The notes under the pieces were generated by a model, which saw only the letters and a program-made list of their open reading frames with translations, searched no databases and had not been told where the DNA came from. Positions 17,486 through 25,671 of a stretch of 64,000 nt of DNA are shown one piece after another (position 1 is the first letter of the stretch; the number at the start of each line of letters is the position of its first letter). Source of the DNA: JAAZIN01 sp964464625. GTDB taxonomy: Bacteria > Bacillota > Dethiobacteria > DTU022. Location: positions 1-64,000 of the forward strand of contig CAYXKD010000002.1 of NCBI GenBank assembly GCA_964464625.1, given 5' to 3'. The position numbers and the translations under genes were made by a program.

Positions 17486-18631
17486 TTATTTTTTCATATA
17501 GTTAAGCAGCTCCCGCGCAACAATGAGGCGCTGGATCTGATTGCTACCCTCGTAAATCTGGGTCACCTTGGCATCGCAGAAATAACGTGCCAGGGGGTTA
17601 TCAGCCCTGGTTCCTGCCATGCCCCAAAGATCAAGGCAGCGGGTGGCGGCGGCAACGGCAAGATCTGTAGCAAAAAGCTTGGCCATGGATGCCTCCCTGG
17701 TGCAGGAAAGACCGGCATCCTTGAGCAGAGCGGCGCGGTAAACAAGCAGGCGGGCGGCCTCCAGCCTGGTGTGAAGCGAGGCCAATGTAAAGCGTGCGCC
17801 CTGCCCCGGTGCGGCGATCCCCCCGGCAATTCCCTCCGGTGGGGGCAATCCCAGATAAGCCACCGTCTCCTCGATAGCGGCCCTGGCCAGGCCCAGGCCC
17901 TGCGCCGCAATGCCGATGCGTCCGCCGTCAAGGAGAGACATGGCCACAGTAAAACCCTCTCCCTCAGCACCCAGGCGGTTTTCTCCAGGGATATAAGCAT
18001 CGCTGAAGCGCAGCTCTGTAGTTACAGAACCGTGCAACCCCATCTTCCTCTCCGGCGGCCCTATCTCCAGTCCCGGAGTTTCATTTTCCACGAGAAAAGC
18101 GGTGATCCCTTTGCTGCCCTTTTCAGGATCTGTCAGGGCGAAGACGGTATAGAGATCTGCCTCTCCGCCGCTGGTAATAAATATCTTGCTCCCCTCCAGA
18201 ATATAACCGTTCTCCGGACCGCTCCGGGCGGTCATGGTCAGGGCGGCAGCATCGGATCCGGCCCCCGCCTCGGTAAGGGCAAAAGCGCCCAACAGCGAAC
18301 CGCGGGCCAGACCGGCCAGGTAGCGCTTCTTCTGGGCGACAGTGCCAAAATAGAGCAGGGGAAAGCTGCCTACGGAGGTATGCACAGCCAGGATAACTCC
18401 TGTGGAGGCGCATAACCGCGAAATTTCCTCGATAAGGAGAATATAGGTAAGGAAGTCTTCTCCCCGTCCCCCCCATTCCGCCGGTATGGGCAGCCCCATA
18501 TAACCGCGCCGCGCTATTTCCTGGATGTTTTTACGGGCAAATCCTTCGCTCGCCGGGGAGAGCTTTTCGCGGGCAAATGCGCGGAATTCATCTCTTCGGG
18601 CCAGATGCTTATCCGATAATAAATAGTTCAT
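17486..18631 (-). CDS. Acyl-CoA dehydrogenase, divergent paralogue
   Basis: This is a second acyl-CoA dehydrogenase of 381 residues. It retains ALTEAGAGSDA, KIFITSGGEA and the catalytic QIYEGSNQIQR motif. The segment that in the neighbour reads FGGYGYTRDYPVER is here LWGMAGTRADNPLAR, so the substrate pocket or tetramer contacts probably differ. I chose ATG 18631, which has GGGAG about 7 bases upstream; an upstream start at 18718 gives 29 extra residues with no family match. It likely handles a different chain or a branched intermediate from its neighbour. Confidence 0.9.
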   Translation of the reverse strand: MNYLLSDKHLARRDEFRAFAREKLSPASEGFARKNIQEIARRGYMGLPIPAEWGGRGEDFLTYILLIEEISRLCASTGVILAVHTSVGSFPLLYFGTVAQKKRYLAGLARGSLLGAFALTEAGAGSDAAALTMTARSGPENGYILEGSKIFITSGGEADLYTVFALTDPEKGSKGITAFLVENETPGLEIGPPERKMGLHGSVTTELRFSDAYIPGENRLGAEGEGFTVAMSLLDGGRIGIAAQGLGLARAAIEETVAYLGLPPPEGIAGGIAAPGQGARFTLASLHTRLEAARLLVYRAALLKDAGLSCTREASMAKLFATDLAVAAATRCLDLWGMAGTRADNPLARYFCDAKVTQIYEGSNQIQRLIVARELLNYMKK

Positions 18632-18766
18632 TCCATTCTCCCAACGGTGAACAGAGTCCACCCTACAATTGCGCCGTGCAGCCTCTGATGGCGAGCCGGC
18701 GGTGCTATTTTCCGTCATAATTCCCCGCCCCGCCCGCCGGGTGCTTGCTGCCTATAGCCTTGTCAG

Positions 18767-19963
18767 TCAGGCGCATGAGCCGCCGACGCGGATAACAGTA
18801 GCCTCACCCTGGGCGGCGCCGCTGCAAATCGTAGCCAGCCCGTAACCTCCGCCGCGGCGGCGCAGCTCAGCAACAAGGGTCATCAATATGCGCCCTCCGC
18901 TGGCTCCAATGGGATGTCCCAGCGAGAGGGCACCGCCTTTCACATTGATCTTCTCCTCATCCCAGTTCCCCAGCTTCATGCATGTGAGCGGCACCGCGGC
19001 AAAAGCCTCATTTACCTCGATCAGGTCCATATCCTCAGCCGTCATAGCCGCCCTCTGCAGCGCGCTCATGGCGGCGGCATAAGGCACCGTGGCAATATAG
19101 CTCGGCTCCTGGGAGGCATAGCCATAAGAGATTATTTCAGCCAGCGGCTCCAGGCCCCACCGCCTCGCCTGCTCTGCAGAAGTAAGAAGCAGCGCCGCCG
19201 CCCCATCGCTGATGGGAGGGGCGTTTCCGGCGGTGATGAGCCCTCCGGGCTCGAATGCCGGCGGCAAAGCAGCCATCTTCTCCAGGGTGCTGTCGCGGCG
19301 CGGCAGCTCATCGCGCTCAAAAAGAACAGGTTCACCCCTGCGCTGCGGTACGCTTACCGCCACGATCTCTTCGTCAAGAAACCCCTGATCCATCGCCGCC
19401 ACAGCGCGCTGGTGGCTTCGCAGCGCCCAACTATCCATAGCCTCGCGGGTGATCCCGTATTCCCTGGCAGGAACCCTGTCCCCGTGCACCCCCATGTGGA
19501 CATTGTGGAAGGGGCACCAGAGACCATCCTTAATCATCCCGTCAACAAGCTGCCCGTCACCCATGCGCAGGCCCTCCCGGGCTTGCGGCAGAAAGTAAGG
19601 CACCGCGCTCATATTCTCCATCCCACCGGCCACCACAACCTGGGCCTCTCCGCTTCGGATTAAAAGATCGCCCATGTTTACCGCCCGCAGGCTGGAGGAA
19701 CAGACTTTGTTGATCGTATCGGAGGGCACCTCCGGCGGAAGGCCGGCTTTAATCGTGGCCTGGCGGGAGGGAATCTGCCCCGCCCCTGCCTGGAGCACCA
19801 TCCCCATAAATGCATAATCCACTTTAGCACCATCTACTCCGGCGCGTTCCAGCACTTCACGAATGACCAGGGCGCCCAGATCAACAGCAGGCACATCCTT
19901 TAGTGAGCCCTGAAAGCGGCCAAAGGGGGTGCGGGCAAAACTCACAATTACACTATGAGACAT
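18767..19963 (-). CDS. Thiolase (acetyl-CoA acetyltransferase type)
   Basis: This 398-residue thiolase cleaves 3-ketoacyl-CoA with CoA, or condenses two acetyl-CoA. The nucleophile Cys88 lies in NKVCSSSLRAV. The histidine is in SLGHPIGASG. The second cysteine lies in ATICSGAAQGEA, which departs from the usual C-x-G-G-G-x-G pattern. I chose ATG 19963, with GAGGTGG immediately upstream; ATG 19975 is also in frame. It is probably the last catabolic step of this operon's acyl-CoA pathway. Confidence 0.93.
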   Translation of the reverse strand: MSHSVIVSFARTPFGRFQGSLKDVPAVDLGALVIREVLERAGVDGAKVDYAFMGMVLQAGAGQIPSRQATIKAGLPPEVPSDTINKVCSSSLRAVNMGDLLIRSGEAQVVVAGGMENMSAVPYFLPQAREGLRMGDGQLVDGMIKDGLWCPFHNVHMGVHGDRVPAREYGITREAMDSWALRSHQRAVAAMDQGFLDEEIVAVSVPQRRGEPVLFERDELPRRDSTLEKMAALPPAFEPGGLITAGNAPPISDGAAALLLTSAEQARRWGLEPLAEIISYGYASQEPSYIATVPYAAAMSALQRAAMTAEDMDLIEVNEAFAAVPLTCMKLGNWDEEKINVKGGALSLGHPIGASGGRILMTLVAELRRRGGGYGLATICSGAAQGEATVIRVGGSCA

Positions 19964-20038
19964 CTTCCACCTCACATGAATTATTCTTGTTCAAGGCACC
20001 TGATTCCTGCCTGAAAAAAGATACAAAAGGCATCTTTT

Positions 20039-20809
20039 CTAGGAACGTCCGATAATATAGCGGTAGGGATCAACCTTTTCCCGCAATATCTGCAGCTCAT
20101 CTTCTGTAGGCGGTTCGCTTTCCACAAGTTGCGGCGACCAGAGCAGCTCAAAGCCGGTATTATCCACAATCTGATCCCTGGTAACCCCCGGATGAATGCT
20201 CTCCACCTGCATCCGCGCTGTTTTCTCCTCAAAACCCATCACGCAAAGATCGGTGATCACCTTATAAGGGCCCCCGCCCGGGGGCAGCCCGGCAGCTTCG
20301 CGGGCGCCTTTTCCGGTAAGATAACCGGGAGAGGTGATAAAATTGATCTTGTCGGTAAAACGAAGCGCATCCTGCACAGTGATCACCATGATCCGCCAGC
20401 AGAAGGAGGCCAGGTCACAGGCCCCGCCGCTGCCTGGAAAACGCACTTTCGGCCTTTCATAGTCATCGCCAATCATCGTGGAATTGATATTGCCGTACAT
20501 ATCGATCTGGGCTCCGCCCAGGAAGGTATAGTCAACTATCCCCCGCTGGCAGTTCTCCATGATCTCAGGCATGGTGCCGGCGGCCAGTCCGCGGTAAAAA
20601 GTTCGTGAATCGCCCACAGAGATGGGCATGGACGGCAACTGCGGCCCCAAACCTCCCGCTTCGAACATGATCATCAGGTTGGGCGCGTAAAGGCTTTGCG
20701 CCAGCATCGCTGCGGCACAGGGAGCCCCTGTTCCCACGACCACCGTGCGGTTGTCCTCGAGAAAACGTGAAGCCAGGCAGATCATTAGCTCCATGCGATT
20801 ATAATCCAT
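20039..20809 (-). CDS. Class I CoA-transferase subunit B (GctB-like)
   Basis: This is the 256-residue small subunit of a heterodimeric family I CoA-transferase. The predicted catalytic glutamate is Glu50 in the segment IMFEAGGLGP, where the acyl group forms a glutamyl-CoA thioester. The sequence resembles glutaconate CoA-transferase beta subunits more than acetate or butyrate types. It follows subunit A with a 24-base gap. In this operon it probably activates a free carboxylic acid by exchange with an acyl-CoA, so that no ATP is spent. Confidence 0.88.
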   Translation of the reverse strand: MDYNRMELMICLASRFLEDNRTVVVGTGAPCAAAMLAQSLYAPNLMIMFEAGGLGPQLPSMPISVGDSRTFYRGLAAGTMPEIMENCQRGIVDYTFLGGAQIDMYGNINSTMIGDDYERPKVRFPGSGGACDLASFCWRIMVITVQDALRFTDKINFITSPGYLTGKGAREAAGLPPGGGPYKVITDLCVMGFEEKTARMQVESIHPGVTRDQIVDNTGFELLWSPQLVESEPPTEDELQILREKVDPYRYIIGRS

Positions 20810-20833
20810 TATTAATTCAGCCCTCCCTGAAGG

Positions 20834-21853
20834 TTATTTTTCAACAAGAATTTCCTGGTGGCGCAGCTCATTCATCCTGTCAAGGCCACCATTTAGCTGG
20901 ATATAGCTCCAGAAATCCTCCACACCGTAGATATTCCGCTCCAGGAATTCAGCCAGCTCTTCGGGATCCCGCTCCACGCGCAGCCACTCCTGAATATGCT
21001 CCTCATCGCTGAAATATTCATAGGGCATATTGCCCGGATAAGAACCGAAGGGAACCTCCACAACAGCATCGACAAGATAGTAGGGAATAGCCGTACGGTC
21101 CGGTTTACGGCGAATAGTATCTTCGGGAACCAGACGCTCAGTGGTGATAATGAGATGCTTCGCCGCCCTGGCCAGATCATAGTCCGAAATGGTAATTCCA
21201 TCAATCTGGCAGTTCCCGTATACATCGGACCGGTGCACGTGAATGAGTGCCACATCGGGAAAAAGCGCCGGAAGCCCCAGATATTTTTTCCCGGTAAAGG
21301 GACATTCCATCTCCACTGCGGCACTATGTTTAACCGTATCCGTGCCGAGCATGGTTCGCGTGGGGATAAATGACACCCCCATAGCCGCCGCCTTGTAGCG
21401 CCAGGCCAGGGCGGCATTCGTCCACTCTGTCACCTCAATCTCGCCACTTTCAACGGCCACGCGGGAGCGGTAAGAAAGCCCCCGTGCCTCCAGGCCGATA
21501 ATATAGGCGATATCGCAGCGGTTGATACAGCGGCCGGCTGCGAGAATCTGAAAATCATGAGTTGAGGTATGGCCCGAGAGCCCGAGGTTTCTCCTCCGCT
21601 GCCGCACGATCTCGTGAAGCAGAGCAGTGGAAATACGCGTTCCGCCGAAGCCCCCCACAGCGATATAATCGCCGTCGTGAACCAGGCGTGTAACAGCCTC
21701 TTTAACCGTGGTGGTCTTGTCCACTTTTTTACGGGACTTTTCTTGAAAAAAAGCCCTCGCCTCATCCGCATCTGGATTGGTGAAAAGTCTTCTATTACCT
21801 GCCGGTTCGTAAACTACATTTCTTTTCTCGGTAAGTGCATAATTCCGATCCAA
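20834..21853 (-). CDS. Class I CoA-transferase subunit A (GctA-like)
   Basis: This is the 339-residue partner subunit. The glycine-rich VGGFGGTRISTALLHE stretch and the conserved ALIHVHRSDVYGN motif identify the CoA-transferase alpha fold. I chose TTG 21853 because GGAGGGAGG lies 6 bases upstream; an in-frame extension to 21913 adds 20 residues unlike the family. It opens the operon that runs to the terminator at 12405. The substrate acid is unknown; isobutyrate fits the mutase further down. Confidence 0.87.
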   Translation of the reverse strand: MDRNYALTEKRNVVYEPAGNRRLFTNPDADEARAFFQEKSRKKVDKTTTVKEAVTRLVHDGDYIAVGGFGGTRISTALLHEIVRQRRRNLGLSGHTSTHDFQILAAGRCINRCDIAYIIGLEARGLSYRSRVAVESGEIEVTEWTNAALAWRYKAAAMGVSFIPTRTMLGTDTVKHSAAVEMECPFTGKKYLGLPALFPDVALIHVHRSDVYGNCQIDGITISDYDLARAAKHLIITTERLVPEDTIRRKPDRTAIPYYLVDAVVEVPFGSYPGNMPYEYFSDEEHIQEWLRVERDPEELAEFLERNIYGVEDFWSYIQLNGGLDRMNELRHQEILVEK

Positions 21854-21893
21854 ATTGATCCTCCCTCCTGAGCCATCCTTTAGTAGTAAATTA

Positions 21894-21917
21894 ACAATTG
21901 CCAATAGAGACAATTGT
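21894..21917. promoter_or_regulatory. Inverted repeat, candidate operator of the acyl-CoA operon
   Basis: ACAATTG and CAATTGT are placed as an inverted repeat with a 10-base spacer, centred about 50 bases before the TTG of the first operon gene. The half-site spacing (17 bases centre to centre) suits a dimeric regulator such as a TetR-type protein. It overlaps the only region where a promoter could fit. Regulator and function are inferred. Confidence 0.35.
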
Positions 21918-21984
21918 CATTATTATTCTATCACATAATCACCCTTTTGGGGAGAGTGAGCCTATAGTTCCTTTTGATGGTATT

Positions 21985-23310
21985 TTATTGCTGAATGGCG
22001 CGGTGCCCGATATCGCGTCGGTAATAGCAACCTTCAAAATCGATCTGCTCCGCCGCCCGATAAGCCTTTTTCAGCGCCTCCGGAAGACCCTTTGCCCAGG
22101 ATGTAACGCCCAAAACCCGACCGCCGGCAGTGACGATGGATCCGCTGCGATCAAAGGCTGTTCCGGCATGGAAAAGGGCCAGCCCCCCCTCTTCTCCGGT
22201 ATCATCTTTCTCGCCGGAGGAAAGCGCGGCGCCCTCAAGACCCCGGATTCGCTTCCCTGTCTCGTAAAGCCCCGGATAGCCGCCCGAAGCGAGAATTACG
22301 CAGGCCGCCGCCCAACCGTGGCGCCACCGCATATCCAGCGCAGGCACACTCTCCGCCAGCCGTCCTTCAGCCGTGGCTGCCAGAAGGGGCAGCAGATCAG
22401 AGCGCAGCAGCGGTAAAAGGACCTGTGTTTCAGGGTCGCCAAAGCGGACGTTGAATTCAAGGAGGTTGATCTCACGGCCGCTGATCATCAGCCCGGCGTA
22501 GATCACTCCGCGGTAATCTATACCCTCCCTCTCCAGGCCTTTCAGGAAGGGGCGGAAGATTGCATTCTCAACAATGGCGGCCAGCTCCTTTGTCAGCAGC
22601 GGTGCCGGCGCATAGGCACCCATCCCCCCGGTGTTCGGCCCCCTGTCGCCTTCACCGATGGCCTTATGATCCTGTGATGATGGGAGCACCACCATCTCCC
22701 TGCCATCGGTAAGGGCCAGCATGGAAAGCTCCTCGCCCTGGAGACAATCCTCAATGATCACCTGTTTCCCGGCATCGCCGAAAACCCTCTCCACCATCAT
22801 GGCATGCAGCGCCTCTGCGGCGGCTGTGCCTTCGCGGGCCACAGTCACTCCCTTTCCCGCAGCAAGGCCGTCGGCTTTGACCACCACCGGTTTGTCCCTG
22901 TACTCTTTTTCAAGATAGCGCAAAGCAGCTTCATAATCATCAAAAACCTCAAACCTGGCCGTGGGCATACCCCAGTCAACCATCCGCTCCTTTGCCCAGA
23001 CCTTGCTCCATTCCAGCCGGGCCCCATCACGGCCCGGTCCGAAAACGAGCAGCCCGGCCTTGCGGAAATTATCGGCCAGCCCCGCCGCCAGCGGCGCCTC
23101 CGGCCCCACAACGGTAAGATCAATTTTCTCCCTGATTGCAAAATCCTGCAGCCCGCCAGCCTCCTCCGCCGCCAGAGGGACACACTGTGCCTCCGCAGCG
23201 ATACCGGCATTACCGGGAGCACAATAAAGCCTTCCCAAAAGCGGGCTTTGGGCTATCTTCCAGGCCAGGGTATGCTCCCGGCCGCCTCCCCCAACAATCA
23301 ATACCCGCAT
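21985..23310 (-). CDS. purD: Phosphoribosylamine-glycine ligase
   Basis: PurD joins phosphoribosylamine and glycine, using ATP, to make GAR in purine synthesis. The ATP-grasp fold is clear: N-terminal MRVLIVGGGGREHTLAW, the ATP loop KADGLAAGKGVTVA, the EEFS-equivalent LQGEELS, and the metal-binding E-F-N-V-R-F-G-D-P-E-T-Q. At 441 residues it is slightly longer than usual. It is the last gene of the purine set, 27 bases after purH. Confidence 0.97.
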   Translation of the reverse strand: MRVLIVGGGGREHTLAWKIAQSPLLGRLYCAPGNAGIAAEAQCVPLAAEEAGGLQDFAIREKIDLTVVGPEAPLAAGLADNFRKAGLLVFGPGRDGARLEWSKVWAKERMVDWGMPTARFEVFDDYEAALRYLEKEYRDKPVVVKADGLAAGKGVTVAREGTAAAEALHAMMVERVFGDAGKQVIIEDCLQGEELSMLALTDGREMVVLPSSQDHKAIGEGDRGPNTGGMGAYAPAPLLTKELAAIVENAIFRPFLKGLEREGIDYRGVIYAGLMISGREINLLEFNVRFGDPETQVLLPLLRSDLLPLLAATAEGRLAESVPALDMRWRHGWAAACVILASGGYPGLYETGKRIRGLEGAALSSGEKDDTGEEGGLALFHAGTAFDRSGSIVTAGGRVLGVTSWAKGLPEALKKAYRAAEQIDFEGCYYRRDIGHRAIQQ

Positions 23311-23337
23311 CGTCTGACCCCCTTTACCGGATAAGAT

Positions 23338-24900
23338 TCAATGTTTAAAGTAACGGCGCCCTGTAAAGACCATGGCGATACCGCGGCTGTTGCAGGCCTC
23401 AATGGAGGCGCTGTCCTTCAAAGAGCCGCCGGGCTGGACAATGGCTGTTACGCCCGCCCCAGCAGCCGCCTCCACTGTATCGGGAAAGGGGAAGAAGGCA
23501 TCGGAGCCTATTACGGCGCCGCCCGCTTTATCTCCCGCCTGCTCCAGGGCAATGCGCGCCGCACCGATGCGATTCATCTGACCGGCTCCCACCCCCAGAG
23601 TTTGTTCGCCTTTGGCAACGACAATGGCATTTGACTTGACATGCTTGACCACCTTCTGGGCAAAGGCCAGATCGCGCCATTCATCATCTGTAGGCGCCCT
23701 CTCTGTAACAACCTCGCTGCCGGAAAGATCCACGGGCTCCCGGTCCAGGGTCTGCATGATCAGCCCGCCGGAAACCCTCTTCAGATCGGTATCGAAATCG
23801 CCGCCCTTCACATCAGGGGAGATCTCCAGAAGGCGGATCTCCTTTTTCATCCTGAAGATCTCCAGGGCATCGTTGGTAAAGGAAGGAGCAGCAACAACCT
23901 CCAGGAAGATCTCCACCATCTTCCTGGCCAGGGCTTCGCTAACCGGGCGGTTCAGGGTTACAATACCGCCGAAAATGGAAACAGGATCAGCCGCATAAGC
24001 GAGGCTGTAAGCTTCTTCAGGAGTTGCCGCCGAAGCCACCCCGCAGGGGTTCGTATGCTTCACCGCTACGGCGGTAGGTTCGTTAAATTCGAGAAGCAGC
24101 TCCCAGGCGGCGTTCAGGTCATTTAAATTGTTGAAGGACAGCTCCTTCCCCTGCAGTTGACGCGCCGCCGCCAGCCCCTGCTGCACTCCGCCGAAAGAGT
24201 AAAAAGCCGCATCCTGCTGAGGATTTTCCCCGTAACGCAGAGACATCACTTTCTGCAGCGGAATGGTATAGAGGGGCGAAAAGGGCTCCTTATCCCACCC
24301 GGGCCTTCTGCAAAGATATTCCGCAATAAGGGCGTCATAATGTGCCGTGTAGCTGAAAGCCTCCACAGCCAGGCTGTAGCGTGTTTCATCTGAAAGAGCG
24401 CCTTTTTCCGTAAGCTCGGCGGTTATTTGCCGGTAGCGCGACGGATTGACCACAACGGCCACATGGGCAAAGTTTTTTGCGGCGGCGCGGAGCATGGCCG
24501 GCCCGCCGATATCAATATTCTCCACCGCCTCCTCCAGAGTGGCGCCCGGCCTGGAAATGGTTTCAGAAAAGGGATAAAGATTGACTACAAGCAACTGTAT
24601 GGGATGAATCTCCTGGCCGGCAAGCTGTTTCCGGTGCTCCTCAAGTTCCAGGCGGGCCAGAAGGCCGCCGTGGATCTTTGGGTGCAGTGTTTTCACCCTG
24701 CCCCCGAGAATCTCGGGATAGCCGGTTAACTCAGCTGCCTCTACCACGGGAATGCCTGCATCTTTAAGCACTCTGGCGGTTCCACCGGTAGAGATGATCT
24801 CCCATCCCAGCGAATGGAGCCGCCGGGCCAGATCAACGATCCCGCTTTTGTCGGAGACGCTTAGAAGCGCTCTTTTACGATAAGTGTCATTTTTATCCAA
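23338..24900 (-). CDS. purH: Bifunctional AICAR transformylase / IMP cyclohydrolase
   Basis: PurH performs the last two steps to IMP. The N-terminal MGS-like cyclohydrolase domain has ALLSVSDKSGI and IISTGGTARVL, then GRVKTLHPKIHGG. The transformylase domain has KHTNPCGVA and ends in GRRYFKH. I chose TTG 24900 (520 residues). It lies inside the last codons of purN and its ribosome site is GAAGGTG, so translation is coupled to purN. An alternative TTG 24921 would add seven residues. Confidence 0.96.
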   Translation of the reverse strand: MDKNDTYRKRALLSVSDKSGIVDLARRLHSLGWEIISTGGTARVLKDAGIPVVEAAELTGYPEILGGRVKTLHPKIHGGLLARLELEEHRKQLAGQEIHPIQLLVVNLYPFSETISRPGATLEEAVENIDIGGPAMLRAAAKNFAHVAVVVNPSRYRQITAELTEKGALSDETRYSLAVEAFSYTAHYDALIAEYLCRRPGWDKEPFSPLYTIPLQKVMSLRYGENPQQDAAFYSFGGVQQGLAAARQLQGKELSFNNLNDLNAAWELLLEFNEPTAVAVKHTNPCGVASAATPEEAYSLAYAADPVSIFGGIVTLNRPVSEALARKMVEIFLEVVAAPSFTNDALEIFRMKKEIRLLEISPDVKGGDFDTDLKRVSGGLIMQTLDREPVDLSGSEVVTERAPTDDEWRDLAFAQKVVKHVKSNAIVVAKGEQTLGVGAGQMNRIGAARIALEQAGDKAGGAVIGSDAFFPFPDTVEAAAGAGVTAIVQPGGSLKDSASIEACNSRGIAMVFTGRRYFKH

Positions 24901-25495
24901 TGAAACACCTTCTTCCTTCAACTTTAATCATATCCAGGCAAAAGAGTTGGATCGCCCTTGGATAGAGACGGTACTCCACGGCATGGATCCGCCCGTGCAG
25001 CGTCTCCACAGTGTCTTTCTGGAGCACCGGCACCGTCTCTTGCATGATGATCGGTCCTGTATCAAGCCCCTCGTCAACAAAATGGACAGTGCACCCTGTC
25101 ACCTTCACCCCGTAATCAAGCGCCTCTTTAACCCCCGAAGTGCCTGGAAAAGAGGGCAGCAACGAGGGGTGAATATTCATGATCTGCATGGGAAAGGCCC
25201 TCACCAGGAGCGGCGAAATAAGCCGCATAAAACCGGCCAGCACCACCAGCTCAATTTCTGACTGCTGCAACTCCGCCGCCACCGCCCCATCGTATTCCTC
25301 CCGCCCCCGGTAGAGGCGGGGATCAAGATGGAGAGCCCGGACAGATCTCCCGCGGGCCCGCTTCAGCGCCGGCGCCTCTCCCCGGTCGCTAATCACCAGC
25401 TCCACACGCCCGTCAATCTCACCGCTTTCCACCGCCTCCAGGATCGCCTCCAGATTTGTCCCCTCTCCCGAAGCCAGCACCGCAATCCTCTTCAC
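24893..25495 (-). CDS. purN: Phosphoribosylglycinamide formyltransferase
   Basis: PurN transfers formyl from 10-formyl-THF to GAR. N-terminal IAVLASGEGTNLEAI, the catalytic NIHPSLLPSFPG (Asn and His), and the downstream TVHFVDEGLDTGPII with the essential Asp are present. I chose GTG 25495 (200 residues, normal length), with GGAGG seven bases upstream. The stop codon overlaps the purH start. The gap upstream to purM is occupied by the RAYT gene on the other strand and by repeats R2 and R3. Confidence 0.96.
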   Translation of the reverse strand: MKRIAVLASGEGTNLEAILEAVESGEIDGRVELVISDRGEAPALKRARGRSVRALHLDPRLYRGREEYDGAVAAELQQSEIELVVLAGFMRLISPLLVRAFPMQIMNIHPSLLPSFPGTSGVKEALDYGVKVTGCTVHFVDEGLDTGPIIMQETVPVLQKDTVETLHGRIHAVEYRLYPRAIQLFCLDMIKVEGRRCFIG

Positions 25496-25516
25496 ACCTT
25501 CCCCCCTCCCCCACAA

Positions 25517-25550
25517 TTAGTAAACCGGTGCCAGGCACCAAGTTTACTAA
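25517..25550. repeat. REP-like palindrome R2 (variant)
   Basis: This 34-base copy has a perfect right arm (GGCACCAAGTTTACTAA). The left arm is altered to TTAGTAAACCGGTGCC, one base shorter, and the centre is A. It lies just upstream of the purN GTG and about 120 bases before the RAYT gene. Confidence 0.88.
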
Positions 25551-25565
25551 ACCCCAGTCCCATAA

Positions 25566-25593
25566 GTCAACCGGTGCCAGGCACCAAGTTTAC
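25566..25593. repeat. REP-like palindrome R3 (variant)
   Basis: This is a second RAYT-proximal copy, with left arm GTCAACCGGTGCC, centre A and right arm GGCACCAAGTTTAC. It shares the CCGG change with R2, so R2 and R3 form a subtype placed in tandem 15 bases apart directly before the RAYT promoter. Confidence 0.85.
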
Positions 25594-25608
25594 CAGCTTA
25601 TCCTGTTA

Positions 25609-25637
25609 TTGACAACACTCTAGAGTTGTGTTAATAT
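25609..25637 (+). promoter_or_regulatory. Sigma-A promoter of the RAYT gene with internal palindrome
   Basis: The -35 box TTGACA (25609-25614) and -10 box TAATAT (25632-25637) are spaced 17 bases. The spacer contains the perfect 10-base palindrome ACTCTAGAGT (25616-25625). A repressor bound there would block RNA polymerase. The start codon lies 35 bases further downstream. Confidence 0.7.
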
Positions 25638-25671
25638 TTAAACAATAATCAATCTGTTGGGGGCCTACATC

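Noticed and set aside
21854..21984. A cobalamin riboswitch before the B12-dependent operon.
   Set aside because: The gap is only about 130 bases and I found no B12-box-like sequence; it is too short for the full aptamer.
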